59,596 bases of DNA from Clostridiales bacterium (lineage in GTDB: Bacteria; Bacillota; Clostridia; Lachnospirales; WQUN01). The notes under the pieces were generated by a model that saw only the letters and a program-made list of their open reading frames with translations, searched no databases and was not told the DNA's origin. Of this stretch, positions 37,032 through 46,462 are shown one piece after another (positions within the stretch are counted from its first letter, which is position 1; each line of letters opens with the position of its first letter). The position numbers and the translations under genes were made by a program. Where the stretch lies: the NCBI GenBank assembly GCA_031269465.1, contig JAISZB010000036.1:1-59596 (forward strand), written 5' to 3'.

Positions 37032-38713
37032 TCATTTACTTCCTTGATTATGTCGTCTCCGCCAAGACTCTTCCAGGTGGCGACGAATTCGTCGAAATCG
37101 CTTACAGGGCGGGTTCCTGAGACAATCTCAGTAATGTACTGCTCTTCGATAGTCTTGAGGTTTCCCCACTGCTTTACCATGGTGTCAGTTTCAAGGCCTG
37201 TGAGGGCGGAGGTGAAGTAGAGGTCGTTGGCAAAATAGTAGTTGAACTGCGCAAAGGCGGAGCCTTCGCCGTACCAGGAGATCCAAGCGGCCCAATCGGC
37301 GCCGGTAGGCTTGCTGCCGGCTTCCAGAGCTTCAAACCACTTGATGGTATTGTTATACTGGGTTTGGTCATGCGGGGTTTTGAGGTATGATAGATCTTTC
37401 TTGTCTATGGCGTCCGTGACATGAACCTGGGTGTCGAAGTTAATCATTGGATCCGACCAGTAAACGTAAATGGGGTTGTACATATGGTATCCGTAGTCAG
37501 GAAAAGCTGGATCGCTGTGGAACTTAAGGGGTTGCGCGGTCTCTGGATCGTCTGTCATTGCTATTGAGAAATTCAATATTTTAAGCAGAGCTTCAGGGTG
37601 GGCGTAGCCCTTTCTAACACCCAGGAGCTGTCCTGTCGCGGCGTCTGTCTGGGCTTTAAAAGGCTTTGTGAGAGTTGAACTTGGAAGTAGCGGGAAAACC
37701 TTCCAGTTTACGTCGTCTGTGTCGTAGAGGGTATTCAAAGGCCAGCCGGGAAGCCATGAATTTCCTATGATTACTCCAATTTTATTGGAGGTGAGCTGTT
37801 CTCCGACCGCTCCGCCGTCAAGGGAGGCGAAAGCGGGGTCTATGTAGCCTTGCGCGTATAAATCGGCGTAAACTTGAATGGCGGTCTTCATTTCAGGTTG
37901 TATTGTGCCATATTGCAAAGCGCCGGTTCCATCGTCGAACCAAGCCCTGGGGTAAGCTCCGAAGGCGTTGGCGATGCCCCTGATGTCGCACATGCCATCA
38001 TCTATGACGGTCTTGAAGAAAGGGAGGCCCAGCCTGTTTGCGGGATCTTTATCCTTGAACGCCTTGGCTATGGCTATGACATCCTCCATTGTCTTCGGAT
38101 CCGGAAGTCCGCTTTCGGCGAGCCAATCCTCGCGGATGAAAATCATCCTCGTATTTTGGTAGTTTACGCCCTTCTGGGGGATGCCCATGAGATTTCCCTC
38201 GGAAGTCTTTCCCCATTCAATCGCGTCTCCGGCAAGGGATATATTTGTTTTTAAAGCGTCTGACGCGAAGTTTTCGTAGTGCCATGTCAAATCCTCCAGC
38301 TTTCCTGCTTTTAGAAGCTTGTCAAACTGGGAGAACGTCTTGAAATTGATTATGTCAGGAAGGTCGTCTGAAGCTATTGAGAGGTTTAGCTTGGTCTCAT
38401 AGTCGCCTCCCGCGTCTACAGCCTCCCAAAGGCTCTCCATCTTTATGTTTAGCTCTTCAAGCCAAGCTCGGGTCCAGACGTTTTCTGAATAGGAGTCTCC
38501 AGGAGGAAATTCCGTCGCCGCGTTTGTTGGCACTGCAAGCTTAACGGTGACTGTCTCGGAGAATTTGCCCAGCCATCTATCCTTTTCGCTCATCTGGCTT
38601 ATATCCGGCCTTGCGGACGAACCGCCTGAATTGGCGGAGGGTGAGCAGCCGGAAATAAAAGCGAACATGAGGACTGATGTTAGCAGCGCTGCAATTCTTC
38701 TGATTCTAAACAT
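37013..38713 (-). CDS. Sugar ABC transporter substrate-binding lipoprotein (LplA-like)
   Basis: 566 residues from the ATG that has AGAGGTC upstream; the frame opens 6 codons earlier. A lipoprotein signal peptide (MFRIRRIAALLTSVLMFAF) ends in the lipobox ISGC, so the protein is lipid-anchored outside the membrane. The length and the DLPDIINFKTFSQFDKLLKAGKLEDLT segment fit large cluster-1 oligosaccharide binders found with LplB/LplC permeases. The sugar is not predictable. It is first in the operon, with a hairpin at its 3' end. Confidence 0.92.
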   Translation of the reverse strand: MFRIRRIAALLTSVLMFAFISGCSPSANSGGSSARPDISQMSEKDRWLGKFSETVTVKLAVPTNAATEFPPGDSYSENVWTRAWLEELNIKMESLWEAVDAGGDYETKLNLSIASDDLPDIINFKTFSQFDKLLKAGKLEDLTWHYENFASDALKTNISLAGDAIEWGKTSEGNLMGIPQKGVNYQNTRMIFIREDWLAESGLPDPKTMEDVIAIAKAFKDKDPANRLGLPFFKTVIDDGMCDIRGIANAFGAYPRAWFDDGTGALQYGTIQPEMKTAIQVYADLYAQGYIDPAFASLDGGAVGEQLTSNKIGVIIGNSWLPGWPLNTLYDTDDVNWKVFPLLPSSTLTKPFKAQTDAATGQLLGVRKGYAHPEALLKILNFSIAMTDDPETAQPLKFHSDPAFPDYGYHMYNPIYVYWSDPMINFDTQVHVTDAIDKKDLSYLKTPHDQTQYNNTIKWFEALEAGSKPTGADWAAWISWYGEGSAFAQFNYYFANDLYFTSALTGLETDTMVKQWGNLKTIEEQYITEIVSGTRPVSDFDEFVATWKSLGGDDIIKEVNEWYKSK

Positions 38714-38844
38714 AACATGACCTCTTCTCACTGAATAATGGGTTGCTTGGAGTCAAGAGCAAGAGCCTCAGGCGCCAATTCAGGCTTTCGCTTGACGCAT
38801 AGGGTTGCAGTAAGAGACAATGGCTTAGCGTTTTGCCGCATATT

Positions 38845-38976
38845 TATACTGATTTTCTTCAAATGCTCCTTTTTTGTTGGTTATCCATTGAACAGTGCGA
38901 AATGACAATATCGGCATTTCGCGCTCGCTGTATAGTCAAGCTGCAAAAAAGGCAGTTTCCTATGAAAATCAGCATA
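38845..38976. repeat. PAL-A element
   Basis: TATACTGATTTTCTTCAAATG start, GTTATCCATTGAACAGTGCG arm, CTGTATAGTCAAGCTGC arm, GAAAATCAGCATA end. Upstream of the ABC operon. Confidence 0.85.
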
Positions 38977-39008
38977 GGATGCATGCAAACGCGCCCGTGA
39001 TGAAGCTA

Positions 39009-39135
39009 ATCCGATTTGCCGCCAAATGCACCTTGACTGTCCGCTTTCAATGTGCGAAATGCCTATTTCGTCATCTCGCGCTCGCTGAATAATCAAGATC
39101 CAAATGAGGAGCTTTCATGCGCAAATCAGTATAGA
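39009..39135. repeat. PAL-A element (older type)
   Basis: CCGATTTGCCGCCAAATG start, CTTGACTGTCCGCTTTC arm, TGAATAATCAAGATCC arm, CAAATCAGTATA end. Confidence 0.75.
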
Positions 39136-39694
39136 TCGCGCTGTTTTGAATGTGCATCCACTCCTTTAAATAAGGATTGAGCGCCTTCAGCGCGGCCTTG
39201 TTTTGCTTGACGAATAGCTGTCAATTACCCGCTTTCGTCAAGCTAATAAAAACGGCTGCATTAATATGATACTTCAGATAGATTTATTTGTCAATACAAA
39301 TATACTCTAAGATGAATAAGTGCACAAGCGAGATTCCCCTTTAACCAAGGTGTTTATTCATTAATTCCATACAAAATGGAATTATTTTTCATTAAATGAT
39401 TGATGCTTGAATATTTTGATTTTTAGTAAAGCATTTGCTTTACGGATTTGCACTGCATTGATAATTATTCATAATAGATTGCGGGAGAAGATTCTTTGTT
39501 TAATATGCTCAACAGCTTTAAAGGCTTATCTTTCGCTTGATTTCACTTGACTATACTTTATTGAAATTGCTTGAAGGGAATAAAAGCGCGCCTTTTGTCA
39601 AGGAGAATTTAGATTCAGGGATGTCAGACATTTACCGCCTATGCTGTTCCAAAATTTTTGCTAAAGTATTCTCTGGGGATTGATAAATTCACAA
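39136..39694. other. AT-rich intergenic DNA
   Basis: No gene or defined structure recognised. Confidence 0.45.
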
Positions 39695-39750
39695 TTATGC
39701 CGATTTTCTTTCAATGTTCCTAAAGGGAATTTTCTATGAAAATCGGTATA
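39695..39750. repeat. Internally deleted short PAL-A element
   Basis: TATGCCGATTTTCTTTC start and ATGAAAATCGGTATA end, 56 bp in all. Same kind of deletion as 8808-8861. Confidence 0.75.
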
Positions 39751-40196
39751 TTGAATTCTGAGGTTAAACTTAAAATTCCTCGGTTGCATTTGACTGCTTT
39801 CGTCCTTGGCTGTGAAGCGCAGAGTCATAGGGATTGCTTTAAGGATCGCCTATTGCGTAAAATCGCTGTTTTAGGCAGCCGATACGCAGCATTTTTATAA
39901 CCGTGCGCTTAACAGTCCATCTTCCACGGCGGCTTACGCTCGAAGAGCTGCGCGCTCGAGCAGAAAAGAGATGGATAATTGGCGGAATTCTCGGGCCTTG
40001 CGGCTATGCAGGAGCTTCTAAGCAGGCAGACGAGAATATGTCCTTCTTGCCTATATTTTGCCAGTTTAAGCGAAAATAAGCTATGCTTTGGAGAAGGCTT
40101 CATCCTTGGCGGTGAAGTGCGGCGCCATAGGGATTCATGCGCAAACGGCAGATGTGAAAGTTCAAACTGCGTACGGCGCATATGCGGAAAATGAAG
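39751..40196. other. Intergenic DNA with fragments of module D
   Basis: CCTTGGCTGTGAAGCGCAG (near 39806) and CCTTGGCGGTGAAGTGCGG (near 40108) are ends of module D. The 71- and 90-residue frames over 39909-40194 are unconvincing. Confidence 0.45.
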
Positions 40197-40246
40197 CCAA
40201 GCCGAGAAACCGCCCGCCTTTTAAGGCGGGCGGTTTCTCGGCTTGG
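40197..40246. terminator. Orphan 24-bp perfect hairpin
   Basis: CCAAGCCGAGAAACCGCC... pairs perfectly with its downstream complement around a TT loop (50 nt in total). No recognisable gene ends on either side, so it may close an unseen small RNA or be a relic terminator. Confidence 0.6.
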
Positions 40247-40274
40247 AAGGGGTTGAAATGAGATGCAGAGATTC

Positions 40275-40444
40275 TAGTCTAATGCGACTGTTTTTGGGTT
40301 TGACCTTAACTCCAAGTATAGGCAGTTTAGTATGAAAGTACATTTTATGGACATTTGTCCATGCCTCAAACACACAATTGACTTAATATTTTCACTCTTG
40401 GCGGTGAAGCGCAGCGTCACAGGGGTTCATATGCAAATAGGTCT
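40275..40444. repeat. PAL-A remnant carrying module D (copy 2)
   Basis: A faded PAL-A arm (ATGCGACTGTTTTTGGG...TATAGGCAGTTT) continues into module D at 40329-40427 (AGTATGAAAGTACATTTTATGG ... CTTGGCGGTGAAGCGCAG) and a TTCATATGCAAATAGG end. Confidence 0.7.
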
Positions 40445-40460
40445 GGAAAATTAATTGCGG

Positions 40461-40727
40461 ATACACTGATTTGCACTGGAAAGTTCCGATTTTGAGGTCG
40501 GATTATACCGCTTTTCATCAAATGTTACTTTTTTGGAGCTTGATTATCCATTGAATGGTGTGAAATGCCGAAATAGGCATTTTGCACTCGTTGCATAATC
40601 AAGTTCCAAAAAGGTAATTTTATATGAAAAGCGGTATATATAGTGAGTGCGAAATGCCGATGCCGGCATTTCGCACGAATTGTATAATCCGTCCCGCAAC
40701 CTGTGCATCTGGCTGCAAATCAGCATA
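40461..40727. repeat. PAL-A older-type copy split by a younger copy
   Basis: ATACACTGATTTGCACTGG ... GAGGTCGGATTATA | insert | TAGTGAGTGCGAAATGCCG ... GTATAATCCGTCCC ... GCAAATCAGCATA. The two halves join into one element once 40504-40638 is removed. Confidence 0.85.
40504..40638. repeat. PAL-A young copy nested inside another PAL-A
   Basis: TATACCGCTTTTCATCAAA ... CCGAAATAGGCATTTTGC ... ATGAAAAGCGGTATA, flanked on both sides by TA of the outer copy. Confidence 0.9.
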
Positions 40728-40734
40728 TTAATCC

Positions 40735-41211
40735 CTATCGCCAGCTCTCATCCAAAACTACTCTTCCAGATGCCAGGCTGGATTTAACATCGATTATCCG
40801 TTGGTTCGAAGAACCCTTGTAGTTTAAGTCCAGGCTTCTTAAATCCAATTCAAATCTTCCGTCAACCATCACATCAATAAGTGGGAGGAGCTTTCTGCAA
40901 TCCTCCCTTTCAAGCGCTTCTTCCCATGAAAAGCCGGTATAGACGGCTATGTCCAGCTTGGCTTCTTTTATCCGCTCGGACAGTTCATATAAAGCGCCGG
41001 CTTGCAAAAGAGGCTCTCCGCCCGTATAAGTGACGCCGTCAAGAAGTGGATTCGCTTTTATCTCTTGCATTATTTCATCCAACGTTATGTCATACCCTCC
41101 GCCGGGGTCATGGGATTCCGGGTTATGGCAGCCTTCACAGCCGCGAAAGCAGCCTTGAGTGAATACAGCCAGCCGGATTCCCGGCCCGTCCACTATGGAG
41201 TCTGTTTCCAT
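40735..41211 (-). CDS. nrdG: Anaerobic ribonucleotide reductase-activating protein
   Basis: 158 residues from ATG 41211. The radical-SAM cluster motif is CFRGCEGCHN and the SAM-binding TYTGGEPLLQ is clear. The enzyme makes the glycyl radical on NrdD. The family usually begins with about five more residues (RIAG before METDSIVDGPG); these are encoded upstream (ATT AGA ATT GCA GGG, from 41226) but without ATG, GTG or TTG, so either an ATT start is used or the protein starts at METD. The gene lies directly behind nrdD, so initiation is probably coupled to nrdD termination. Confidence 0.93.
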   Translation of the reverse strand: METDSIVDGPGIRLAVFTQGCFRGCEGCHNPESHDPGGGYDITLDEIMQEIKANPLLDGVTYTGGEPLLQAGALYELSERIKEAKLDIAVYTGFSWEEALEREDCRKLLPLIDVMVDGRFELDLRSLDLNYKGSSNQRIIDVKSSLASGRVVLDESWR

Positions 41212-41227
41212 CCCTGCAATTCTAATC

Positions 41228-43582
41228 CTAGCGCAGATGATGAGTCACCCTTTCCTTGACCTCAGCCAGCTTGGCATTGTTGAACCGATCCAGCGCGCCC
41301 ACAAGATATCCGGTAATGCGCCTTATTCTCTCGAATGGGTAATCTTCCTCGCTCCTGCCGCACTTCGGGCATACATCTCCGATTATTCCGGCGTAGCCGC
41401 ATACCGGATCCCTGTCAATAGGGTGGTTGACTGAGCCGTATCCAACTCCAGATTCCTTCATAAACCTAATGATTTTCTCAAAAGCGGCGGGGTTTTTGGA
41501 AATGTCGCCGTTAAGCTCAACATAGGTTATGTGCCCCGCGTTTGTAAGCTCATGGTATGGAGCTTCAATCTTTATTTTCTTGAAGGCGGATATGGGAAAG
41601 TAAACCGGTACGTGGAAGCTGTTCGTATAGTACTCCCGATCGGTAATGCCGGGAATGCATCCGTACCGTTTCCTGTCAAGTTCGACAAACCTTCCGGAAA
41701 GCCCTTCTGCCGGAGTCGCAATCAACGAGAAGTTGAGCTTATGCTGTTGCGCGCTCTCATCCATGCGCTTTCGCATATGCCCTATGATCTTTAGTCCTAG
41801 GGCTTGTGAAGCTTGGCTTTGCCCATGATGGCACCCTGTAAGCGCCGTGAGGCACTCAGCCAAGCCGATGAATCCTACCGTAAGCGTTCCGTGCTTTAGA
41901 ATTTCAGCTATGCTGTCTTCCGGCCCTAGGCATTCTGAGCCTGTCCAAATCCCGGAACCCATCAAAAACGGAAAATTTTTCACTTTTTTCAGAGATATGA
42001 TATTGAATCTGTCCAGAAGCTGCTTGATGCAAATATCTATGGCGCCATCGAGCAGAAGAAAGAATTTGCCCGTATCTTTCCCCGCTTTGATGCCAAGCCT
42101 TGGGAGATTTACGGAAGTGAAGCTTAAGTTTCCCCTCCCGTATGTGATTTCATTGCCAGGATCGTAGACGTTTGAAATGACTCTCGTCCTGCAGCCCATA
42201 TATGATATTTCTGTTTCAGGCCGGTTCTCCTTGTAGTATTTCATGTTGAAAGGCGCGTCCTGGAAGGAGAAGTTGGGAAACAGCCTTTTTGCGCTGACTC
42301 TGCAGGCGAGCTGGAATAGATCGTAATTTTTGTCTGTTTTGTTGAAGTTTATGCCTTCCTTCACGCGGAATATATGTATCGGGAATATTGGGGTCTCGCC
42401 GTGTCCCAGCCCCGCTTCCAGTGCCAGGAGCACGCTTTCCGTAACTAAGCGCCCTTCGGGAGATGTGTCTGTTCCATAGTTTATGGAAGAGAATGGAGTC
42501 TGCGCTCCAGCTCTGGAATGCATCGTGTTGAGGTTGTGGATCAAGGCCTCCATTGCCTGGTAGGCGTCCCTTTTTACAGCTTTCTCAGCGTTTAGCGCGG
42601 CAAATTGCTGGCATTTGTCCAGTTCGCGGAAGGAAGCCTCAGGAAGGATTTCCTGGAGCAGAAGCTTCTCCTCGGCCATATGCCGGTCGAAGTCCTGAAG
42701 CCTTAGCGGTATGTCCCTGGAGGAAAGCTCCCGGCATGCCTTCTCGACTATCCCATCCGCGTTTTCCAGTCCGAACAGGAGTTCCAAGGATTTTGACAGG
42801 TTGTTCCTATAATGCTTCTTGAAAGTTTTTCCCACTGCCTTGGCAAGGCCGTAATCGAAGTTGGCGATGCTTTGCCCTCCGTGCTGATCGTTTTGATTCG
42901 CCTGAATGGCTATGCATGCTAGAGCGGCGCTTGAAATTATGCTGTTGGGTTCCCGGAGGATCCCGTGCCCGGTAGAGAAGCCGCCTTCAAACAGCTTTAT
43001 CAGATCTATTTGGCAGCAGGTGGTTGTCAGCCCGTAGAAATCCAAATCATGTATGTGAATGTCGCCTTCGCTGTGGGCTCTTGCCTGCTCAGGATCCAGC
43101 AGAAACATCTTGTAGAAGTGCTTGGAGCCTTCACAGCCGTATTTTAGCATTACGCCCATGGCTGTGTCTCCGTTTATGTTTGCGTTCTCCCGCTTGATGT
43201 TGCTGGACTTGGCATCCTGGAAAGTGAGATCAGAATATGTTTTCATCAGCATGCTGTTCATGTCTCGGATCTTGCTTCTCTCACTGCGGTACAGTATATA
43301 GGCTTTGGCGGCTGAGGCGTGGTTGCGCCTTATCAGCATCTCCTCGACCATATCCTGCACCTGCTCCACATCAGGCAGGCTGATGCGCCTGAGCCGAAGA
43401 TTGCTGACCACCTCAGAGGCTATCGATCTATAGTACTCATGTGATCTTTTCTCTCCGATAGACAGGAATGACTTCCGCACGGCTTCCACTATCTTCTCCT
43501 CATTGAATTCGACGGTGCGGCCGTCTCTCTTGACTATGCCCGTAACGGCAATGGTCTCAGCCGCCTCAAGCATTTGAATCAT
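41228..43582 (-). CDS. nrdD: Anaerobic ribonucleoside-triphosphate reductase (class III)
   Basis: 784 residues. An N-terminal ATP-cone (TGIVKRDGRTVEFNEEKIVEAVRKS, about 13-100) regulates activity. The barrel carries DIHIHDLDFYGLTTTCCQIDL and the middle TPFSSINYGTD. The C-terminal zinc site is DPVCGYAGIIGDVCPKCGR, and the glycyl-radical loop RRITGYLVGALDRFNNAK ends the protein. It reduces ribonucleotides to deoxyribonucleotides without oxygen, supporting an anaerobic lifestyle. GAAGGAAGGGC precedes the ATG. nrdG follows. I did not find a clear NrdR box pair upstream. Confidence 0.96.
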   Translation of the reverse strand: MIQMLEAAETIAVTGIVKRDGRTVEFNEEKIVEAVRKSFLSIGEKRSHEYYRSIASEVVSNLRLRRISLPDVEQVQDMVEEMLIRRNHASAAKAYILYRSERSKIRDMNSMLMKTYSDLTFQDAKSSNIKRENANINGDTAMGVMLKYGCEGSKHFYKMFLLDPEQARAHSEGDIHIHDLDFYGLTTTCCQIDLIKLFEGGFSTGHGILREPNSIISSAALACIAIQANQNDQHGGQSIANFDYGLAKAVGKTFKKHYRNNLSKSLELLFGLENADGIVEKACRELSSRDIPLRLQDFDRHMAEEKLLLQEILPEASFRELDKCQQFAALNAEKAVKRDAYQAMEALIHNLNTMHSRAGAQTPFSSINYGTDTSPEGRLVTESVLLALEAGLGHGETPIFPIHIFRVKEGINFNKTDKNYDLFQLACRVSAKRLFPNFSFQDAPFNMKYYKENRPETEISYMGCRTRVISNVYDPGNEITYGRGNLSFTSVNLPRLGIKAGKDTGKFFLLLDGAIDICIKQLLDRFNIISLKKVKNFPFLMGSGIWTGSECLGPEDSIAEILKHGTLTVGFIGLAECLTALTGCHHGQSQASQALGLKIIGHMRKRMDESAQQHKLNFSLIATPAEGLSGRFVELDRKRYGCIPGITDREYYTNSFHVPVYFPISAFKKIKIEAPYHELTNAGHITYVELNGDISKNPAAFEKIIRFMKESGVGYGSVNHPIDRDPVCGYAGIIGDVCPKCGRSEEDYPFERIRRITGYLVGALDRFNNAKLAEVKERVTHHLR

Positions 43583-43990
43583 AATAAGCCCTTCCTTCTT
43601 GTGCTTTTACTGGTTTCACTAGAACAGTATACACTCAAATCGCATGAAGGGAAAGAGAAAAAACAGAACTTTTTAAAAAATTCTTTCGTATTTATACAAC
43701 AAAATTTTTGTTTTTCTTAAGGGGCGTTCTTATATAAAGCTAATATCGGTCTAAAAAGCATTCAATTTTTTAAAATCTGCAAAATGGGAAGCCCCAGAAA
43801 CTCTTAAGCTTAAATTTCTGCTAGACGCGTGCAACGTCTATAACCATTGCAGTCAAATGCTCCGATTTTGGATAATGATTATCCTTTCAGCATATACGCC
43901 CTAAAACTTTAAAACAAGAAAAATGATAAACGCCCAGCCAACGTACCAATATAGGAGCTTGATTAGGCGGCGTCCCTATACTCTCAAGCT
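43583..43990. other. nrdD upstream region
   Basis: AT-rich, no gene. A trace of PAL-A (CAAATGCTCCGATTTTGG near 43855) is visible. Confidence 0.4.
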
Positions 43991-44112
43991 ATGCAGATTT
44001 GAACCGACATCACCTATTTTAGGGTCTGATTATCCACTTTCAAGGTGCCAATTGCCGATATCGCCATATCGCGCTCTTTGTAAAATCATTAAAATCTGGA
44101 ACTTTGAGCGCT
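43991..44112. repeat. PAL-A element, degenerate
   Basis: GGGTCTGATTATCCACTTTC arm, GCCGATATCGCCATATCGCGC centre-like sequence, degraded right arm (AAAATCATTAAAATC). Confidence 0.65.
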
Positions 44113-44122
44113 CATCAATAAT

Positions 44123-44252
44123 TATACTGCTTTTCATATAAAACTGCCTTTTTCGGAGCCTGCTGATTATACAGCGAGTGCGATTGATATCTGCATTTCG
44201 CGCTACTCAATGGATAATCAACAAAAAAAGGTACATTTGATGAAAAGCGGTA
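44123..44252. repeat. PAL-A element, inverted relative to 44973-45108
   Basis: TATACTGCTTTTCATATAAAA start, CTGATTATACAGCGAGTGCG arm, CAATGGATAATCAAC arm, GATGAAAAGCGGTA end. Confidence 0.85.
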
Positions 44253-44446
44253 AAGAACTTTCATATGCGAATAGGCAAGGCATAAGAATAAGGCGAAAAA
44301 TGGAACCCTTAAAGATTAAACATATAGCGGGACTAAGACGATATATTCCATGAGGGTAGAAGCATGCCCATTTGCTGAAATTGCCAAGTCAAAAACAAAT
44401 CTTGGTTTCCGAACAGCAAGAGTTGGCTCTGAATCCCATCTACGCC

Positions 44447-44560
44447 TTTGTAGCAGAATGCGCCTATTTTGGGGCTGGATTATTCATTTTCAAGGAGCTA
44501 AATGCCGATATCAATCGCGCCCGCTGTACAGCCAAGCTAAAATAGGGGTCGCCATATGCT
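44447..44560. repeat. PAL-A element (older type)
   Basis: TATTTTGGGGCTGGATTATTC arm, AAATGCCGATATCAATCGC centre, GTACAGCCAAGCTAAAATAGG arm. Confidence 0.7.
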
Positions 44561-44564
44561 ATGC

Positions 44565-44678
44565 CAATACCTTTTTTGGAGCTTGATTATCCATTGAGCG
44601 GTGCTAAATGCTGACATCTATCGCACTCGCTGCATAATCAAGTTTTAAAAAAGGCAGTTGTCTATGAAAATCAGTATA
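44565..44678. repeat. PAL-A element, left end trimmed
   Basis: CAATACCTTTTTTGGAGC start, CCATTGAGCGGTGC, CTGCATAATCAAG arm, GAAAATCAGTATA end. It lies directly behind 44447-44560. Confidence 0.8.
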
Positions 44679-44803
44679 ATCGGGTATAGCTTCTGAGCCT
44701 GTCGGAATTGATATATCGGCTTGACGCATCAATCCTATGCGTCCAACTGCGTCAAAATATGATGCACGCAGCAAAGAACCCATTGCATTTGATTGCGCGA
44801 CTC

Positions 44804-44938
44804 ATACTGATTCGCAGCCAAATGCACCGATTTTTGTGGGCCGGATTTTTCACTGCCAAGGTGTGATTGATATCGGCATTCCGCGCTCATTGCACAATCC
44901 CCCCCCGAAATCGGAACCTTTGAGTGCAAATCAGCATA
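44804..44938. repeat. PAL-A element (older type)
   Basis: ATACTGATTCGCAGCC start, TGGGCCGGATTTTTCACTG arm, GTGTGATTGATATCGGCATT centre, GCAAATCAGCATA end. Confidence 0.75.
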
Positions 44939-44972
44939 TATGCCGTTAATTGATTATAGAATGCTGACGGCT

Positions 44973-45108
44973 TATACCGCTTTTCATCAAATGTTTCTTT
45001 TTTGGAGCTTGACTGTCCATTGAGTGGTGCGAAATGCCGATCTCGGCATTTTGCACTCGCTGTATAATCAAGCTCCAAAAAAAGTAATTTTATATGAAAA
45101 GCAGTATA
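44973..45108. repeat. PAL-A element, near-consensus young copy
   Basis: 136 bp, differing from 24738-24873 at only a few positions. It ends 46 bp before the start of the SipW-class protein gene. Confidence 0.92.
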
Positions 45109-45154
45109 ACAATCCGCCGCATCACGGCATGCACACTGAGCAAGAGGAGTGAGA

Positions 45155-46081
45155 ATGATAATGAGAAAAGGCAAAAAGGCCTTTGCCGCTGCATCTGCAC
45201 TTTCAATTATGGCTTTAGTTGTCACCGGAACATTCGCGTGGACAAATTTCAATATCAGCATAATAAATGAGTTCAAAAGCAGCCCCGGAGGAACGCTTCA
45301 TGATGATTTTGAAGCGCCGAACAAAGACGTTTACATCGAGAACTGGGGAGCGGAGCCAATCTTTGTACGCATAAGGCTTGATGAGTACATGGAGATCGGG
45401 GAAGGCGCCGGATTGAAGTCCTTGGCTTCAATTGATGGAGTTCCAGAGCCGAATCCCGGAAACAAGTCGAAGCCGATTTTGGAAGGCGATTCAAATATTG
45501 ACGACATATCGACTTGGAAGCCGCATGTGCCGATGGATTATGACGCTCCAGAGATTAGCGCTGATTTTGGAGCGTATTGGGATTGGGATATGGGGGGGCA
45601 GAAGTACTACTTTCCCGTATCCAAATCAGTCAGAGCGAGTTTGCTTGAGGGCGCCCCCGAATCCAGCAACTACGTGGATCAGAACAGTCCGGAAAACCTT
45701 GATGCGAACAGCGTCAACAGCGAGGGCGTCAAAGCGGAGCTGACGCCGTTCGCTTACGTTTTAACGATGGCTAAATGGATTGATATGGGAGAACCTATCG
45801 GAAACTACTGGGTAATTGACTCAGACGGGTGGGCTTACTGGGCTGCGCCTGTCGCTCCTGGAACCGCTACCGGGCTTCTTTTAGATAAAGTTACCATGAT
45901 TGATAATTCTCAGATGTTTTACTACGGCATCAACGTAATGGCGCAGATGGCGACGAGAGACGGAAAGTTTTCCGATGGGAGAAGCGACAACTACACTAAT
46001 TTCGGAGATGAATCGCATGGCGGTTGGACGCCGGATGGCCAGCGCCTTATGGAGCTGATAACGGGGGACAGGTTTGAATAG
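45155..46081 (+). CDS. Secreted protein with SipW-class signal peptide (TasA/camelysin-like)
   Basis: 308 residues from ATG 45155, chosen because AAGAGGAG lies 5 bases upstream; ATG 45161 is an alternative. The N-terminus (RKGKKAFAAASALSIMALVVTGTFAWTNF) is the signal class cleaved by SipW-type signal peptidases, whose best known substrate is the biofilm fibre protein TasA. The mature part begins with HDDFEAPNKDVYIENWGAEPIFVRIRLDEY, as in other members of this surface-protein group. No SipW is encoded in the window, so the peptidase must be elsewhere. Fibre formation is inference. Confidence 0.8.
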   Translation: MIMRKGKKAFAAASALSIMALVVTGTFAWTNFNISIINEFKSSPGGTLHDDFEAPNKDVYIENWGAEPIFVRIRLDEYMEIGEGAGLKSLASIDGVPEPNPGNKSKPILEGDSNIDDISTWKPHVPMDYDAPEISADFGAYWDWDMGGQKYYFPVSKSVRASLLEGAPESSNYVDQNSPENLDANSVNSEGVKAELTPFAYVLTMAKWIDMGEPIGNYWVIDSDGWAYWAAPVAPGTATGLLLDKVTMIDNSQMFYYGINVMAQMATRDGKFSDGRSDNYTNFGDESHGGWTPDGQRLMELITGDRFE

Positions 46082-46240
46082 GGAAATGTGAAAAACACGA
46101 AGAGAGCCGACCCTTCAACTGATGTTTTTTCTAGCCATAATATGAGCAGCCAATTTATATTTCACCATAAACAACTTATTTAAGAAACAAAAATTGATTT
46201 ATTTCGTATATATAAATATTGACAATATAAGTAAGCTCAG

Positions 46241-46377
46241 TATTACGAATTTCATCAGATGTTACTTTTTTGGAGCTTGATTATCCATTGAGTGGTGCGA
46301 AATGCAGGTATCTGCATATCTCACCACTCGATGTATAATCTAGCTCCCAAAAAGGCTGTTTAGTACGAAAATCAGTA
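46241..46377. repeat. PAL-A element
   Basis: TTACGAATTTCATCAGATG start, CCATTGAGTGGTGCG arm, GATGTATAATCTAGCTCCC arm, end GTTTAGTACGAAAATCAGTATA-like. The AGTACGAAAAT piece is also the start of module D. Confidence 0.85.
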
Positions 46378-46382
46378 TACGC

Positions 46383-46462
46383 ACCGTTTTTGAGAGTGAA
46401 ATGCCTTTGTCGGCATTTCACTCTCGCTATGCAATCAAGCTTCAAAGTCGGAGCTTTCATAT
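46383..46462. repeat. Half PAL-A element
   Basis: GAGAGTGAAATGCC/GGCATTTCACTCTC forms a perfect centre; right arm CTATGCAATCAAGCTTC and an end GAGCTTTCATATG remain; left arm lost. Confidence 0.65.
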
